From Tragulus kanchil (lineage: Eukaryota > Chordata > Mammalia > Artiodactyla > Tragulidae): a stretch of 64,000 nucleotides of DNA. A program made the position numbers and the translations under genes. The stretch is from positions 183,209,801-183,273,800 of the forward strand of contig JAIOJX010000025.1 in NCBI GenBank assembly GCA_022376925.1, given 5' to 3'. This document shows, piece after piece, positions 44,591 through 57,137 of this stretch (its first letter is position 1; the number at the start of each line of letters is the position of its first letter). The notes under the pieces were generated by a model. The model saw only the letters and a list, made by a program, of their open reading frames with translations. It had not been told where the DNA came from and did not search any database.

Positions 44591-46719
44591 CTCCTCCCCC
44601 CCCCCCCTCATCCTCGCCACTCCCTCCTTCCTTCTCTTCCTCCTTCCCCAGTTAGTCTGAGATCCTGCAGGCTGGCTATCCTTTGGGCCTCTTCATAGAA
44701 CTGAGCACTGTTTTCTCCTGATACCTCCCAAGGCATGCAAAGACCTAGTGGATAAAGATATCTCAGTACAAAATAGATAAAATCATATCCAAGTACCAAA
44801 TGCCTCCCTTGCCCTCTGTTATTATAATATAGCATGGCTGGTACTTTGCTTCCAACTTCTACCCAGGGAGAATTGAAAAGGCACTCCACGTGAAGGTTCA
44901 GCATCATCAGAATGTGCACATGATCAGCATAAACGTCTCATTCTAGAGCAATCCACTTCAATGATATATTTAATTCAGCTGAGCACTCCCCAAAGGAGGA
45001 TTATTCTGTATTCACCCACAAAAGTATTTCCGATAACCTCATGGGGACAATGATTTGCCAAAATTCACGCAACTACTCTTCTATTAATGCAGAAAAACTT
45101 GAAGGTTATTAAGTTCCTGCTTCTTACAGCCCCTGCAGTTACAAATAAAGCAGCTAAAGAGAACAAACCCTGCCCCTACCACCTTCTTTCCTAATCCCCA
45201 GTCATCTTTATGCAAGAACGCTGTGACAAATGGTACTTTTCATCTTTTTAGCACACCCCTTCTCCGATTACAGATTTAGATGGATAACATGACCACAAGA
45301 GTTAAGCCCCCAAAGCAGATGATTGCCTCTGGCACCCACCGTATGCAATTCCGGTGAACTTTCCATGCACCAAATGAAATAATTGCAACAGGGAAGTCTA
45401 ACTCTGCAAGTGAATTTATAAAAATTAAAAGGTCTGAGAGGTAATGCTCATGGACCCATTTGTCACATTTTTACTCATTAAGATTTAATTGAAATGAACT
45501 CTAGTAACTGTAAGAAAAGTTACATTCTTATTTTAGACTAGCAGATAAAAGAAGGGAATTTTTTAAGTATCCAGAATCCACTTGGGGTCAGTTCCATGCC
45601 CTGCTGTTTCACAACGGACCCACATGCGATTTTCTTCAGGACGGACTGGTTTGGAAGGGATAGCCAGATTGTATTTCTCCCCCCCCCCCCCCCTCATCCT
45701 CGCCACTCCCTCCTTCCTTCTCTTCCTCCTTCCCCAGTTAGTCTGAGATCCTGCAGGCTGGCTATCCTTTGGGCCTCTTCATAGAACTGAGCACTGTTTT
45801 CTCCTGATACCTCCCAAGGCATGCAAAGACCTAGTGGATAAAGATATCTCAGTACAAAATAGATAAAATCATATCCAAGTACCAAATGCCTCCCTTGCCC
45901 TCTGTTATTATAATATAGCATGGCTGGTACTTTGCTTCCAACTTCTACCCAGGGAGAATTGAAAAGGCACTCCACGTGAAGGTTCAGCATCATCAGAATG
46001 TGCACATGATCAGCATAAACGTCTCATTCTAGAGCAATCCACTTCAATGATATATTTAATTCAGCTGAGCACTCCCCAAAGGAGGATTATTCTGTATTCA
46101 CCCACAAAAGTATTTCCGATAACCTCATGGGGACAATGATTTGCCAAAATTCACGCAACTACTCTTCTATTAATGCAGAAAAACTTGAAGGTTATTAAGT
46201 TCCTGCTTCTTACAGCCCCTGCAGTTACAAATAAAGCAGCTAAAGAGAACAAACCCTGCCCCTACCACCTTCTTTCCTAATCCCCAGTCATCTTTATGCA
46301 AGAACGCTGTGACAAATGGTACTTTTCATCTTTTTAGCACACCCCTTCTCCGATTACAGATTTAGATGGATAACATGACCACAAGAGTTAAGCCCCCAAA
46401 GCAGATGATTGCCTCTGGCACCCACCGTATGCAATTCCGGTGAACTTTCCATGCACCAAATGAAATAATTGCAACAGGGAAGTCTAACTCTGCAAGTGAA
46501 TTTATAAAAATTAAAAGGTCTGAGAGGTAATGCTCATGGACCCATTTGTCACATTTTTACTCATTAAGATTTAATTGAAATGAACTCTAGTAACTGTAAG
46601 AAAAGTTACATTCTTATTTTAGACTAGCAGATAAAAGAAGGGAATTTTTTAAGTATCCAGAATCCACTTGGGGTCAGTTCCATGCCCTGCTGTTTCACAA
46701 CGGACCCACATGCGATTTT
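44542..46719. repeat. Direct duplication 13, unit 1086 bp, clean join
   Basis: Copy 1 is 44542-45627, copy 2 45628-46719, with GATTTTC shared at the join. A third occurrence of the start lies at 43421. C-run length differs (12 versus 15). Confidence 0.95.
44596..44607. repeat. C homopolymer
   Basis: Run of 12 C; the duplicate at 45679-45693 has 15 C and has lost an adjoining T. Confidence 0.9.
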
Positions 46720-47484
46720 CCAGTGAAATTCAAAATACAAAATATGTCATTTATTGCTACCAAAAATGCAGCTGAGTTTTGACATTTCAGTAGCCCGGGT
46801 GTCTATGTTTGAAGGCACAATTAAAACAGCTTCTGAACCAACTCTGAAACGTGAATTGGCCCCCTACCATGTAAAGCTAATTTAAAGGAAATGGAGAGTC
46901 AAAATATTGTCAGCTAAAATAATTACCTTATATAGACGAAGTCATTCATTTATCTGCACTTCAGTGTCATTGTATAAGTGAGTCTTAATGTAAAACACAC
47001 TCTTCTGTCTCCATAAGGGATGGGGGAGGGCTAGAATAGGAGAGTATCCTCGTCTGGGTTCTGCTAGGCTGCTGATGTGTACAAGGCCATTGAACAGCTT
47101 GCAAGTTGTGTGACAGCACTAGCTACCAGGAGTCCCAGTCCCACACTGCTGTCTTTCCCACCAACACTGCCAACTGGAAACATAAATCCCCAAACGGTCA
47201 ACATCAAGGTCACCAAGCCTCCCTCCACTAACCCACTGTGTGGCCCACACTTCTCAGGGTATCTGACTCAGATGCCCACAGCATCCTTTTTATACGTAAT
47301 ACACTCTCCTTGTGTTTCTGGGTCTTTCTCCTGATTGCTGGCCTATGTCTCGATGACTTCTCTTGGGTCTCCTCTCAGGGTTCCCTCCTCGCAGCGTTGG
47401 TCCTCCTCCAACACTTCTGCTCCTGGTCTACCTGCCTCCTGGCTCAAGACCTTCCACTGCAGTGGGTCAAAATAATGTCCACTG
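44608..47484. other. Anonymous AT-rich LDB2 intron
   Basis: Covers duplication 13 and the first part of 14; no exon or named repeat recognised. Confidence 0.45.
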
Positions 47485-48756
47485 AGGAGATGCACATTGC
47501 TATGGAAAACAGTTTGGAGAGTCCTTAAAAGCTAGCAATAGAACTACCATACGATCCAGAAATCCCACTCCTGGACACGTGTACCTAGACAACACTTTAA
47601 AAAAACGATTGGCAGCTCAGTGGTAAAGTTCCTGCCAGTGCAGGCATTTCACATTTTACTCATTAAGATTTATTTCTCTAGTAACTGTAAGAAAAGTTAC
47701 ATTCTTATTTTAGACTAGCAGATAAAAGAAGGGAATTTTTTAAGTATCCAGAATCCACTTGGGGTCAGTTCCATGCCCTGCTGTTTCACAACGGACCCAC
47801 ATGCGATTTTCCAGTGAAATTCAAAATACAAAATATGTCATTTATTGCTACCAAAAATGCAGCTGAGTTTTGACATTTCAGTAGCCCGGGTGTCTATGTT
47901 TGAAGGCACAATTAAAACAGCTTCTGAACCAACTCTGAAACGTGAATTGGCCCCCTACCATGTAAAGCTAATTTAAAGGAAATGGAGAGTCAAAATATTG
48001 TCAGCTAAAATAATTACCTTATATAGACGAAGTCATTCATTTATCTGCACTTCAGTGTCATTGTATAAGTGAGTCTTAATGTAAAACACACTCTTCTGTC
48101 TCCATAAGGGATGGGGGAGGGCTAGAATAGGAGAGTATCCTCGTCTGGGTTCTGCTAGGCTGCTGATGTGTACAAGGCCATTGAACAGCTTGCAAGTTGT
48201 GTGACAGCACTAGCTACCAGGAGTCCCAGTCCCACACTGCTGTCTTTCCCACCAACACTGCCAACTGGAAACATAAATCCCCAAACGGTCAACATCAAGG
48301 TCACCAAGCCTCCCTCCACTAACCCACTGTGTGGCCCACACTTCTCAGGGTATCTGACTCAGATGCCCACAGCATCCTTTTTATACGTAATACACTCTCC
48401 TTGTGTTTCTGGGTCTTTCTCCTGATTGCTGGCCTATGTCTCGATGACTTCTCTTGGGTCTCCTCTCAGGGTTCCCTCCTCGCAGCGTTGGTCCTCCTCC
48501 AACACTTCTGCTCCTGGTCTACCTGCCTCCTGGCTCAAGACCTTCCACTGCAGTGGGTCAAAATAATGTCCACTGAGGAGATGCACATTGCTATGGAAAA
48601 CAGTTTGGAGAGTCCTTAAAAAGCTAGCAATAGAACTACCATACGATCCAGAAATCCCACTCCTGGACACGTGTACCTAGACAACACTATAATTTAAAAA
48701 GATACACGGAACTTCCCTGGCAGCTCAGTGGTAAAGAGTTTGCCTGCCAGTGCAGG
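46543..48756. repeat. Direct duplication 14, unit ~1.1 kb
   Basis: Copy 1 is 46543-47644, copy 2 47645-48756. Copy 1 tail lacks about 20 bases and copy 2 head lacks about 10 (near 47655-47675), both next to the join. The start is also present near 45459. Confidence 0.95.
47485..47600 (+). mobile_element. L1 ORF2 end/3' UTR fragment, truncated at join
   Basis: GAAAACAGTTTGGAGAGTCC, AGAACTACCATACGATCCAG, AAATCCCACTCCTGGACACG. Repeated at 48577 and 49676. Confidence 0.82.
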
Positions 48757-49540
48757 AGACATGGGTTCAATCCCTGATCCGGGAAGATCCCAGGGGCTGC
48801 GGAGCAACTAAGCCCGTGAGCCACAGCTATTGAACCTGTGCTCTAGAGCCTTGTAACTGCAACTATTGAGCCCATGTGCCACAACTACTGAAGCCTGTGT
48901 ACCCTAGAGCCCAAGTTCCATCACAAGAGAAGTCACCACAACAAGAAGTTTTCTCACCTTAACTAGAGAGTAGCCCCCACTCCCAGCAACTAGAGAAGAG
49001 CCTGTGGCAGCAGTGAAAACCCAGCATAGACAAAAGTCAATAAATAAATCATTGTTAAAAAAAAGATATATGCATCTCAATGTTCACTATAGCTCTATTT
49101 ACAATAGCCAAGGCATGGAAATGACCTAAATGTCCACTGACAGATGAATGGATGAGGGTGTGTACGTATATATAATGGAATATTAGTCATCAAAAAGAAA
49201 TGAAATAATGCCACTGGCAGAAACATGGATGACCCTAGAGATGCTCATACTAAGTCAGACAGAGAGGGATGAATACCAATACGTGGAATTTAAAATATGA
49301 CCCAAATGAACACAAATATGAAACAGAAACACACTCACAGACGTGGAGAACAGACTTGCATTCCCACAGAGGAGGGGGCTGGGTGAGGGATGGATTGGGA
49401 GTCCAGGATTAGCAGACGCAAACTACTATGTATAGAATGGATAAACAGCACGGCCCTCCTCTACAGCACAGGAGCTACATCTAATATCCTGTGGCCAACT
49501 ATAATGGAAAAGAATATAAAAAGAATGTATGTATAACTGA
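48577..49540 (+). mobile_element. L1 3' end interrupted by a CHR-2A-like SINE
   Basis: L1 runs 48577-48705, then the CHR element, then 49063-49540 (GCATCTCAATGTTCACTATA, AATAGCCAAGGCATGG, GGATTGGGAGTCCAGG). Confidence 0.87.
48706..49062 (+). mobile_element. CHR-2A-like SINE in L1
   Basis: GGAGCAACTAAGCCCGTGAG, CATGTGCCACAACTACTGAA, CAACTAGAGAAGAGCC and a short AATAAAT tail. AAAAAGATACACG on the left against AAAAAGATATATG on the right is a plausible target-site duplication. Confidence 0.87.
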
Positions 49541-49675
49541 AACACTTCAGTTTTGGGTCTCCTCTCAGGGTTCCCTCCTCGCGGCGTTGGTCCTCCTCCA
49601 ACACTTCTGCTCCTGGTCTACCTGCCTCCTGGCTCAAGACCTTCCACTGCAGTGGGTCAAAATAATGTCCACTGA

Positions 49676-50700
49676 GGAGATGCACATTGCTATGGAAAAC
49701 AGTTTGGAGAGTCCTTAAAAGCTAGCAATAGAACTACCATACGATCCAGAAATCCCACTCCTGGACACGTGTACCTAGACAACACTATAATTTAAAAAGA
49801 TACACGGAACTTCCCTGGCAGCTCAGTGGTAAAGAGTTTGCCTGCCAGTGCAGGAGACATGGGTTCAATCCCTGATCCGGGAAGATCCCAGGGGCTGCGG
49901 AGCAACTAAGCCCGTGAGCCACAGCTATTGAACCTGTGCTCTAGAGCCTTGTAACTGCAACTATTGAGCCCATGTGCCACAACTACTGAAGCCTGTGTAC
50001 CCTAGAGCCCAAGTTCCATCACAAGAGAAGTCACCACAACAAGAAGTTTTCTCACCTTAACTAGAGAGTAGCCCCCACTCCCAGCAACTAGAGAAGAGCC
50101 TGTGGCAGCAGTGAAAACCCAGCATAGACAAAAGTCAATAAATAAATCATTGTTAAAAAAAAGATATATGCATCTCAATGTTCACTATAGCTCTATTTAC
50201 AATAGCCAAGGCATGGAAATGACCTAAATGTCCACTGACAGATGAATGGATGAGGGTGTGTACGTATATATAATGGAATATTAGTCATCAAAAAGAAATG
50301 AAATAATGCCACTGGCAGAAACATGGATGACCCTAGAGATGCTCATACTAAGTCAGACAGAGAGGGATGAATACCAATACGTGGAATTTAAAATATGACC
50401 CAAATGAACACAAATATGAAACAGAAACACACTCACAGACGTGGAGAACAGACTTGCATTCCCACAGAGGAGGGGGCTGGGTGAGGGATGGATTGGGAGT
50501 CCAGGATTAGCAGACGCAAACTACTATGTATAGAATGGATAAACAGCACGGCCCTCCTCTACAGCACAGGGAGCTACATCTAATATCCTGTGGCCAACTA
50601 TAATGGAAAAGAATATAAAAAAGAATGTATGTATAACTGAAACACTTTCTTGTACATCAGAACTCAACACATTGCGAATTAAGTATACTTCAGTTTTTGA
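49676..50700 (+). mobile_element. L1 with nested CHR-2A, duplicate of 48577-49540
   Basis: Second copy; the CHR part is about 49806-50160. The L1 3' tip, lost in the first copy, is retained here (50645-50700). A third partial L1 tip lies at 51660-51810. Confidence 0.87.
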
Positions 50701-50734
50701 AAAACAAATATGAATACACAGACACATTTGTGTG

Positions 50735-50858
50735 AGATTCAATGGGCATGACTTAGAACAAACTCCGGGAGATAGTAGAGGACAAAGGAGCCTCACATGC
50801 TGCAGTCCAGGGGGTCTCAAAGAGTCACATATAACTTAGCGATTGAACAACAACAATT
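50735..50858 (+). mobile_element. BovB/Bov-A 3' tip
   Basis: AGAACAAACTCCGGGAGATA, GCTGCAGTCCAGGGGGTCTC, GCGATTGAACAACAACAA. Duplicate at 51838-51960. Confidence 0.8.
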
Positions 50859-51501
50859 TCATAAATGTCTCTCCATTCCATCATAAGCATCTGAAAGCTT
50901 GAATGCAACTTTCCCTGCTCGTCTATGTAATTCCAGCACCAAGCAGCATGCCTGGCACATAGCAGGGATCCTAAACCTTTCCTACCAGAGTTGATGAATG
51001 TCCAGCACACAGTAAGTGATCAGGATATTTTGTTCATTAATGCTAAGCTTAGTGAGAGCAGCAACACATTTTTACAATCCCCAGTCTATGGAATGTAGTG
51101 GGAATAAGGGATTATCTTGTGTATTATCAAACTGAATGACTATTCTTTTGACTTCATCTAATAATCAGCACTTTCAGTATATCAAAGGCATTTTTCTCTA
51201 TCATGAAACCATAGACAATAAAGACTGTCTATACACATAGTCATTGCCACAGCTAGAAAATGCCTAAAGTCGTGAAAAACCTCTAATAAGAAAAACCTAA
51301 GTGAACACATGTAGTTAAAAGCTGAATCAACTGCATGTAAATATAGTTATAGAAAACATGGTTATAACTACTTTTTAAAAATGAAGCAGTCTCTTCACCA
51401 ATGTATAGTTATGCTTAATGGTAAGCATATCAGATATTTTAAAGAAAGAAGAAATAGCATAAGAACATTCCCTAGACTCTGACTGGAGGGAAGGCAGATT
51501 C

Positions 51502-51523
51502 TAGAGTTTTCTAGAAAACTCTA
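51502..51523. repeat. 22-bp perfect palindrome
   Basis: Self-complementary around TTTTCTAGAAAA; repeated at 52604-52625 and 53707-53728. Confidence 0.9.
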
Positions 51524-51837
51524 TGTCTAGAAAACCCAAAGTTAACCTTTATTACATAGATTTTAAAAGCAACTCTATGTGTTAATATTATCATATCCAA
51601 AGATTATTCCAGAGAGTCACATTAAAAATGATTTTTAGTTACAGAACTTTCATAAGCAGACAAACAGCACAGGAGCTACATCTAATATCCTGTGGCCAAC
51701 TATAATGGAAAAGAATATAAAAAAGAATGTATGTATAACTGAAACACTTTCTTGTACATCAGAACTCAACACATTGCGAATTAAGTATACTTCAGTTTTT
51801 GAAAAACAAATATGAATACACAGACACATTTGTGTGA

Positions 51838-51960
51838 GATTCAATGGGCATGACTTAGAACAAACTCCGGGAGATAGTAGAGGACAAAGGAGCCTCACAT
51901 GCTGCAGTCCAGGGGGTCTCAAAGAGTCACATATAACTTAGCGATTGAACAACAACAATT
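51838..51960 (+). mobile_element. BovB/Bov-A 3' tip, duplicate of 50735-50858
   Basis: Same element in duplication 16. Confidence 0.8.
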
Positions 51961-54807
51961 TCATAAATGTCTCTCCATTCCATCATAAGCATCTGAAAGC
52001 TTGAATGCAACTTTCCCTGCTCGTCTATGTAATTCCAGCACCAAGCAGCATGCCTGGCACATAGCAGGGATCCTAAACCTTTCCTACCAGAGTTGATGAA
52101 TGTCCAGCACACAGTAAGTGATCAGGATATTTTGTTCATTAATGCTAAGCTTAGTGAGAGCAGCAACACATTTTTACAATCCCCAGTCTATGGAATGTAG
52201 TGGGAATAAGGGATTATCTTGTGTATTATCAAACTGAATGACTATTCTTTTGACTTCATCTAATAATCAGCACTTTCAGTATATCAAAGGCATTTTTCTC
52301 TATCATGAAACCATAGACAATAAAGACTGTCTATACACATAGTCATTGCCACAGCTAGAAAATGCCTAAAGTCGTGAAAAACCTCTAATAAGAAAAACCT
52401 AAGTGAACACATGTAGTTAAAAGCTGAATCAACTGCATGTAAATATAGTTATAGAAAACATGGTTATAACTACTTTTTAAAAATGAAGCAGTCTCTTCAC
52501 CAATGTATAGTTATGCTTAATGGTAAGCATATCAGATATTTTAAAGAAAGAAGAAATAGCATAAGAACATTCCCTAGACTCTGACTGGAGGGAAGGCAGA
52601 TTCTAGAGTTTTCTAGAAAACTCTATGTCTAGAAAACCCAAAGTTAACCTTTATTACATAGATTTTTAAAAAGCAACTCTATGTGTTAATATTATCATAT
52701 CCAAAGATTATTCCAGAGAGTCACATTAAAACCATGAAGACACTTCCTTTCCATAAAGAATTTACAGAACTTTCATAAGCAGACAAATCTCCCTCAGGAT
52801 TCCAGGCATTGGCTTCTGTGTGTGCCTCTGAACATCGGAACATTTTTGTATTAAAAACCACGATGTCAAGTTTCAAGAGGCTCTTTGGGCGTATGTACTG
52901 AATTACTAACCGTAGTGTTATTAAAACCATTTAAAAACATCTGCTCAGACAGTCTAAAACAGCACAGCAGAAGGACCCGAAGGCAGTCCTGTTGCTTGAG
53001 ACCAGATCTTGAGGAGGATGACACCAATTATCACCTTCAGGAGAGCCACCAATGGATCCCCCAAGGACCCCAAGTCAGCTTGGAAGAGCTTTGGAAGCTT
53101 TCCAGACTCTTTCTCTTAGAACTCACCGATTTCCTGAGAAAAAAAAAAAAAACCTCAATGGGTAGCAAAATGGACCAAAGACTCAACGGATGAAATGGTC
53201 CAAGAATTAGCATCTCTGAGTGCTATGGCTTGGCCCTGGGCTCCCTGTGTCTACCTTCTCTTGGGCTTCATCCTTCACAGTGATCTTCAAGAATGTAATT
53301 ACCAGGTAGTCAGATATTAAGAAGACTCACAGCTTATAGTCAATCACTTTTTGACGATCTACATGTCTCAAATGCCTTCAGTCCAACACATCGAAAAGCA
53401 AACATGAAACAATAAAACAACTCTGTTTCTGCACTTAAAGCCCACCCCGACCCCACACAAAATCTTCTTCCAGTCCCGACTCAGGAAAGGGATCCAGCAT
53501 CCAGCCTGTTCTGACAGCTGGAGAGACAGCTGATACTTCCTTCTCCCTCACACTATTGATCCAATCTAATCACTAACTTTTCTTTCCTCACATCTTTCAA
53601 ATACGCTCAATTCTGTGTGTTCTTCACCTTCAACGTTGATTTAGAGAAAAGGTTTTCTTAACATTACAGGGATCCAGCGCATGTCTCCAGCCTCAGGTGC
53701 AACTTCTAGAGTTTTCTAGAAAACTCTATGTCTAGAAAACCCAAAGTTAACCTTTATTACATAGATTTTTAAAAAGCAACTCTATGTGTTAATATTATCA
53801 TATCCAAAGATTATTCCAGAGAGTCACATTAAAACCATGAAGACACTTCCTTTCCATAAAGAATTTACAGAACTTTCATAAGCAGACAAATCTCCCTCAG
53901 GATTCCAGGCATTGGCTTCTGTGTGTGCCTCTGAACATCGGAACATTTTTGTATTAAAAACCACGATGTCAAGTTTCAAGAGGCTCTTTGGGCGTATGTA
54001 CTGAATTACTAACCGTAGTGTTATTAAAACCATTTAAAAACATCTGCTCAGACAGTCTAAAACAGCACAGCAGAAGGACCCGAAGGCAGTCCTGTTGCTT
54101 GAGACCAGATCTTGAGGAGGATGACACCAATTATCACCTTCAGGAGAGCCACCAATGGATCCCCCAAGGACCCCAAGTCAGCTTGGAAGAGCTTTGGAAG
54201 CTTTCCAGACTCTTTCTCTTAGAACTCACCGATTTCCTGAGAAAAAAAAAAAAAACCTCAATGGGTAGCAAAATGGACCAAAGACTCAACGGATGAAATG
54301 GTCCAAGAATTAGCATCTCTGAGTGCTATGGCTTGGCCCTGGGCTCCCTGTGTCTACCTTCTCTTGGGCTTCATCCTTCACAGTGATCTTCAAGAATGTA
54401 ATTACCAGGTAGTCAGATATTAAGAAGACTCACAGCTTATAGTCAATCACTTTTTGACGATCTACATGTCTCAAATGCCTTCAGTCCAACACATCGAAAA
54501 GCAAACATGAAACAATAAAACAACTCTGTTTCTGCACTTAAAGCCCACCCCGACCCCACACAAAATCTTCTTCCAGTCCCGACTCAGGAAAGGGATCCAG
54601 CATCCAGCCTGTTCTGACAGCTGGAGAGACAGCTGATACTTCCTTCTCCCTCACACTATTGATCCAATCTAATCACTAACTTTTCTTTCCTCACATCTTT
54701 CAAATACGCTCAATTCTGTGTGTTCTTCACCTTCAACGTTGATTTAGAGAAAAGGTTTTTCTTAACATTACAGGGATCCAGCGCATGTCTCCAGCCTCAG
54801 GTGCAAC
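51961..54807. other. Anonymous LDB2 intron
   Basis: Covers duplications 16-17. A 102-codon open frame at 52885-53193 (repeated at 53988) has no recognised similarity and is not called. Confidence 0.42.
52601..54807. repeat. Direct duplication 17, unit 1103 bp, clean join
   Basis: Copy 1 is 52601-53703, copy 2 53704-54807. Copy 2 begins 3 bases before a 22-bp perfect palindrome. A third occurrence of the start lies at 51499. Confidence 0.96.
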
Positions 54808-55080
54808 CATGTTCTCCATCTTGCTGCTTGTGTTCCAGCTACATTGAACTTTTTTGAGTCTCTGAAATATCACTGTATGAAAGCTCCTTGCCCATCCAGA
54901 GGCTTTATTCATTTTGGGAGTTTCCGCTCCACCCTTTCCACCTCCAGGCTCCATGACTTTTACTCTTGAGACATGTCTCCTGAGACAGGTGCTTTTCTTC
55001 TCTAGACCTTATTGTGTCTGTAGTTCTACATTCATAAGTTTTATTCATTCAGTGTGCATCATTCCCATACGTTTAAGTGT
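54808..55080. mobile_element. Possible L2 3' fragment
   Basis: GTGTTCCAGCTACATTGAAC, GAAAGCTCCTTGCCCATCCA, GACATGTCTCCTGAGACAGG recall the conserved L2 3' region; old and diverged. Confidence 0.4.
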
Positions 55081-55142
55081 ATTGAAGTCAGGACCAACTA
55101 AATAGACCAATTCCCTAGAACAAATTTAAAAATGTATCAGGG

Positions 55143-55395
55143 GGCTTCCCTGGTGGTCCAGTGGGTAAAGAGTCTACCTTGCAGTACAAGGGGCACCAGT
55201 TCAGTCCCTGGCCTGGGAAGATCCCATGTGCCACGGAGTGGCTGGGCCAATGTGTCCAATTAAGAGCCAGTGCTCTCGAGCATATGCACTCAGAGCCAGT
55301 GCTGTGCAACGAGAGAGGCCACTGCAGTGGGAGGCCCACACATGCGAAAGAATAAAGATGGATGAAAAAGAAAGAGCTCGTGGCATGAAGTTAAA
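55143..55395 (+). mobile_element. CHR-type SINE
   Basis: GCTTCCCTGGTGGTCCAGTG head to GAATAAAGATGGATGAAAAA tail. ATGTATCAGG/ATTTATCAGG flanks are a weak target-site duplication. Confidence 0.87.
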
Positions 55396-55839
55396 AAATT
55401 AAAATTTATCAGGAATTGCCCCAGCACCCCCACAAAGTTCCAAGCCCAGATGGTTTCACAGGGGAATTAGGCCAAGGCAGTCCCATAGGTGACTTCTGCA
55501 CTGTCTTTAAAAGGCGTGTAACATCAATGTCATTTAGATTATCCTGGAAAAAGAAAGAAAAGTAAAGAGAAGTACTTCCAAAACATTCATGAGCCCAGGA
55601 TAACAACAAGCCTTGGCACTGAGAAAAACATCATGAAAAGAAAATTTTAGTTGAATTTTTTATAAGTGATGCAGAAATTATAGATAAAATATTAACAAAC
55701 AGAATCTCAGACACAACCAGAGAACACAAATGTAAGTGGATTTGTCCCAAGAATGAAATGATAATTTGCTAAAAACCTATCAAGATAAAATCCTGCATAG
55801 TGTTCACAAAGACGTAATCAGCCTGAGTCAACTCGGAGC

Positions 55840-56035
55840 TCTGGCACTTACTGGCTGTCTGATCTTATTCATGTTATTTAACCTCTGTGAATGTGAGGTT
55901 TTTCTTTTTTTTTCAAACTTTAGAGTGAAGACACTAATAACACTGAGTTCTAGACTGGATAAGGATTAAGTGAGTTGATACATGTAAAGAACTCAAAATA
56001 CCATTTTAGATAACAATAAGCACTAATTACTTTTT
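55840..56035 (+). mobile_element. MIR SINE
   Basis: CTCTGGCACTTACTGGCTGT, TTTAACCTCTGTGAATG, GGATTAAGTGAGTTGATACA. Duplicate at 56942-57137. Confidence 0.82.
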
Positions 56036-56300
56036 AATATATCTAATCATAATAATAGAGAAAAATAATCTAATCGTCTTAGACACTGTAAATACATTAT
56101 ATAAAACTCAGTACCTATTTTTGTCTAAAAAGATCTTAAGAAAATAAGACTAGATAGATATGACTTTAATATGAGAAATATGTCTATCTCAAATCATAAG
56201 GCATCATCCTGCCTAATGAAAAAATCTAGAAGCATTCCCATCAAAGTCAGACACAAGACAAGAATGTTAACTATCCTTACTACTATTTAACCGGATCTAA

Positions 56301-56505
56301 GGGCACCAGTTCAGCCCCGGGAAGATCCCATGTGCCACGGAGTGGCTGGGCCAATGTGTCCAATTAAGAGCCAGTGCTCTCGAGCATATGCACTCAGAGC
56401 CAGTGCTGTGCAACGAGAGAGGCCACTGCAGTGGGAGGCCCACACATGCGAAAGAATAAAGATGGATGAAAAAGAAAGAGCTCGTGGCATGAAGTTAAAA
56501 AATTA
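56301..56505 (+). mobile_element. CHR-type SINE, head lost at join
   Basis: Repeats 55191-55395; the first ~48 bases are absent and 6 more are missing near 56313. Confidence 0.87.
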
Positions 56506-56941
56506 AAATTTATCAGGAATTGCCCCAGCACCCCCACAAAGTTCCAAGCCCAGATGGTTTCACAGGGGAATTAGGCCAAGGCAGTCCCATAGGTGACTTC
56601 TGCACTGTCTTTAAAAGGCGTGTAACATCAATGTCATTTAGATTATCCTGGAAAAAGAAAGAAAAGTAAAGAGAAGTACTTCCAAAACATTCATGAGCCC
56701 AGGATAACAACAAGCCTTGGCACTGAGAAAAACATCATGAAAAGAAAATTTTAGTTGAATTTTTTATAAGTGATGCAGAAATTATAGATAAAATATTAAC
56801 AAACAGAATCTCAGACACAACCAGAGAACACAAATGTAAGTGGATTTGTCCCAAGAATGAAATGATAATTTGCTAAAAACCTATCAAGATAAAATCCTGC
56901 ATAGTGTTCACAAAGACGTAATCAGCCTGAGTCAACTCGGA

Positions 56942-57137
56942 GCTCTGGCACTTACTGGCTGTCTGATCTTATTCATGTTATTTAACCTCTGTGAATGTGA
57001 GGTTTTTCTTTTTTTTTCAAACTTTAGAGTGAAGACACTAATAACACTGAGTTCTAGACTGGATAAGGATTAAGTGAGTTGATACATGTAAAGAACTCAA
57101 AATACCATTTTAGATAACAATAAGCACTAATTACTTT
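56942..57137 (+). mobile_element. MIR SINE, duplicate of 55840-56035
   Basis: Same element in duplication 18. Confidence 0.82.

Larger units (their letters stand above)
42379..44600. repeat. Direct duplication 12, unit ~1.12 kb
   Basis: Copy 1 is 42379-43498, copy 2 43499-44600. The start (GACTGAAGGATGGAG) is also present at 41269, so this stretch occurs three times. The tail of copy 1 breaks up at the C-run. Confidence 0.95.
48454..50698. repeat. Direct duplication 15, unit ~1.1 kb
   Basis: Copy 1 is 48454-49550, copy 2 49551-50698. Copy 1 lost about 45 bases at its end (compare 50647-50691). The start also occurs at 47362. GCAGCG versus GCGGCG is a substitution. Confidence 0.95.
50542..52788. 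repeat. Direct duplication 16, unit ~1.1 kb
   Basis: Copy 1 is 50542-51659, copy 2 51660-52788. Copy 2 head lacks about 18 bases and copy 1 tail lacks about 25 (compare 51625-51640 with 52731-52760). Confidence 0.95.

Noticed and set aside
52885..53193. 102-codon open frame present twice
   Set aside because: It is repeated only because of duplication 17; no family recognised and it contains a poly-A slip-prone run.
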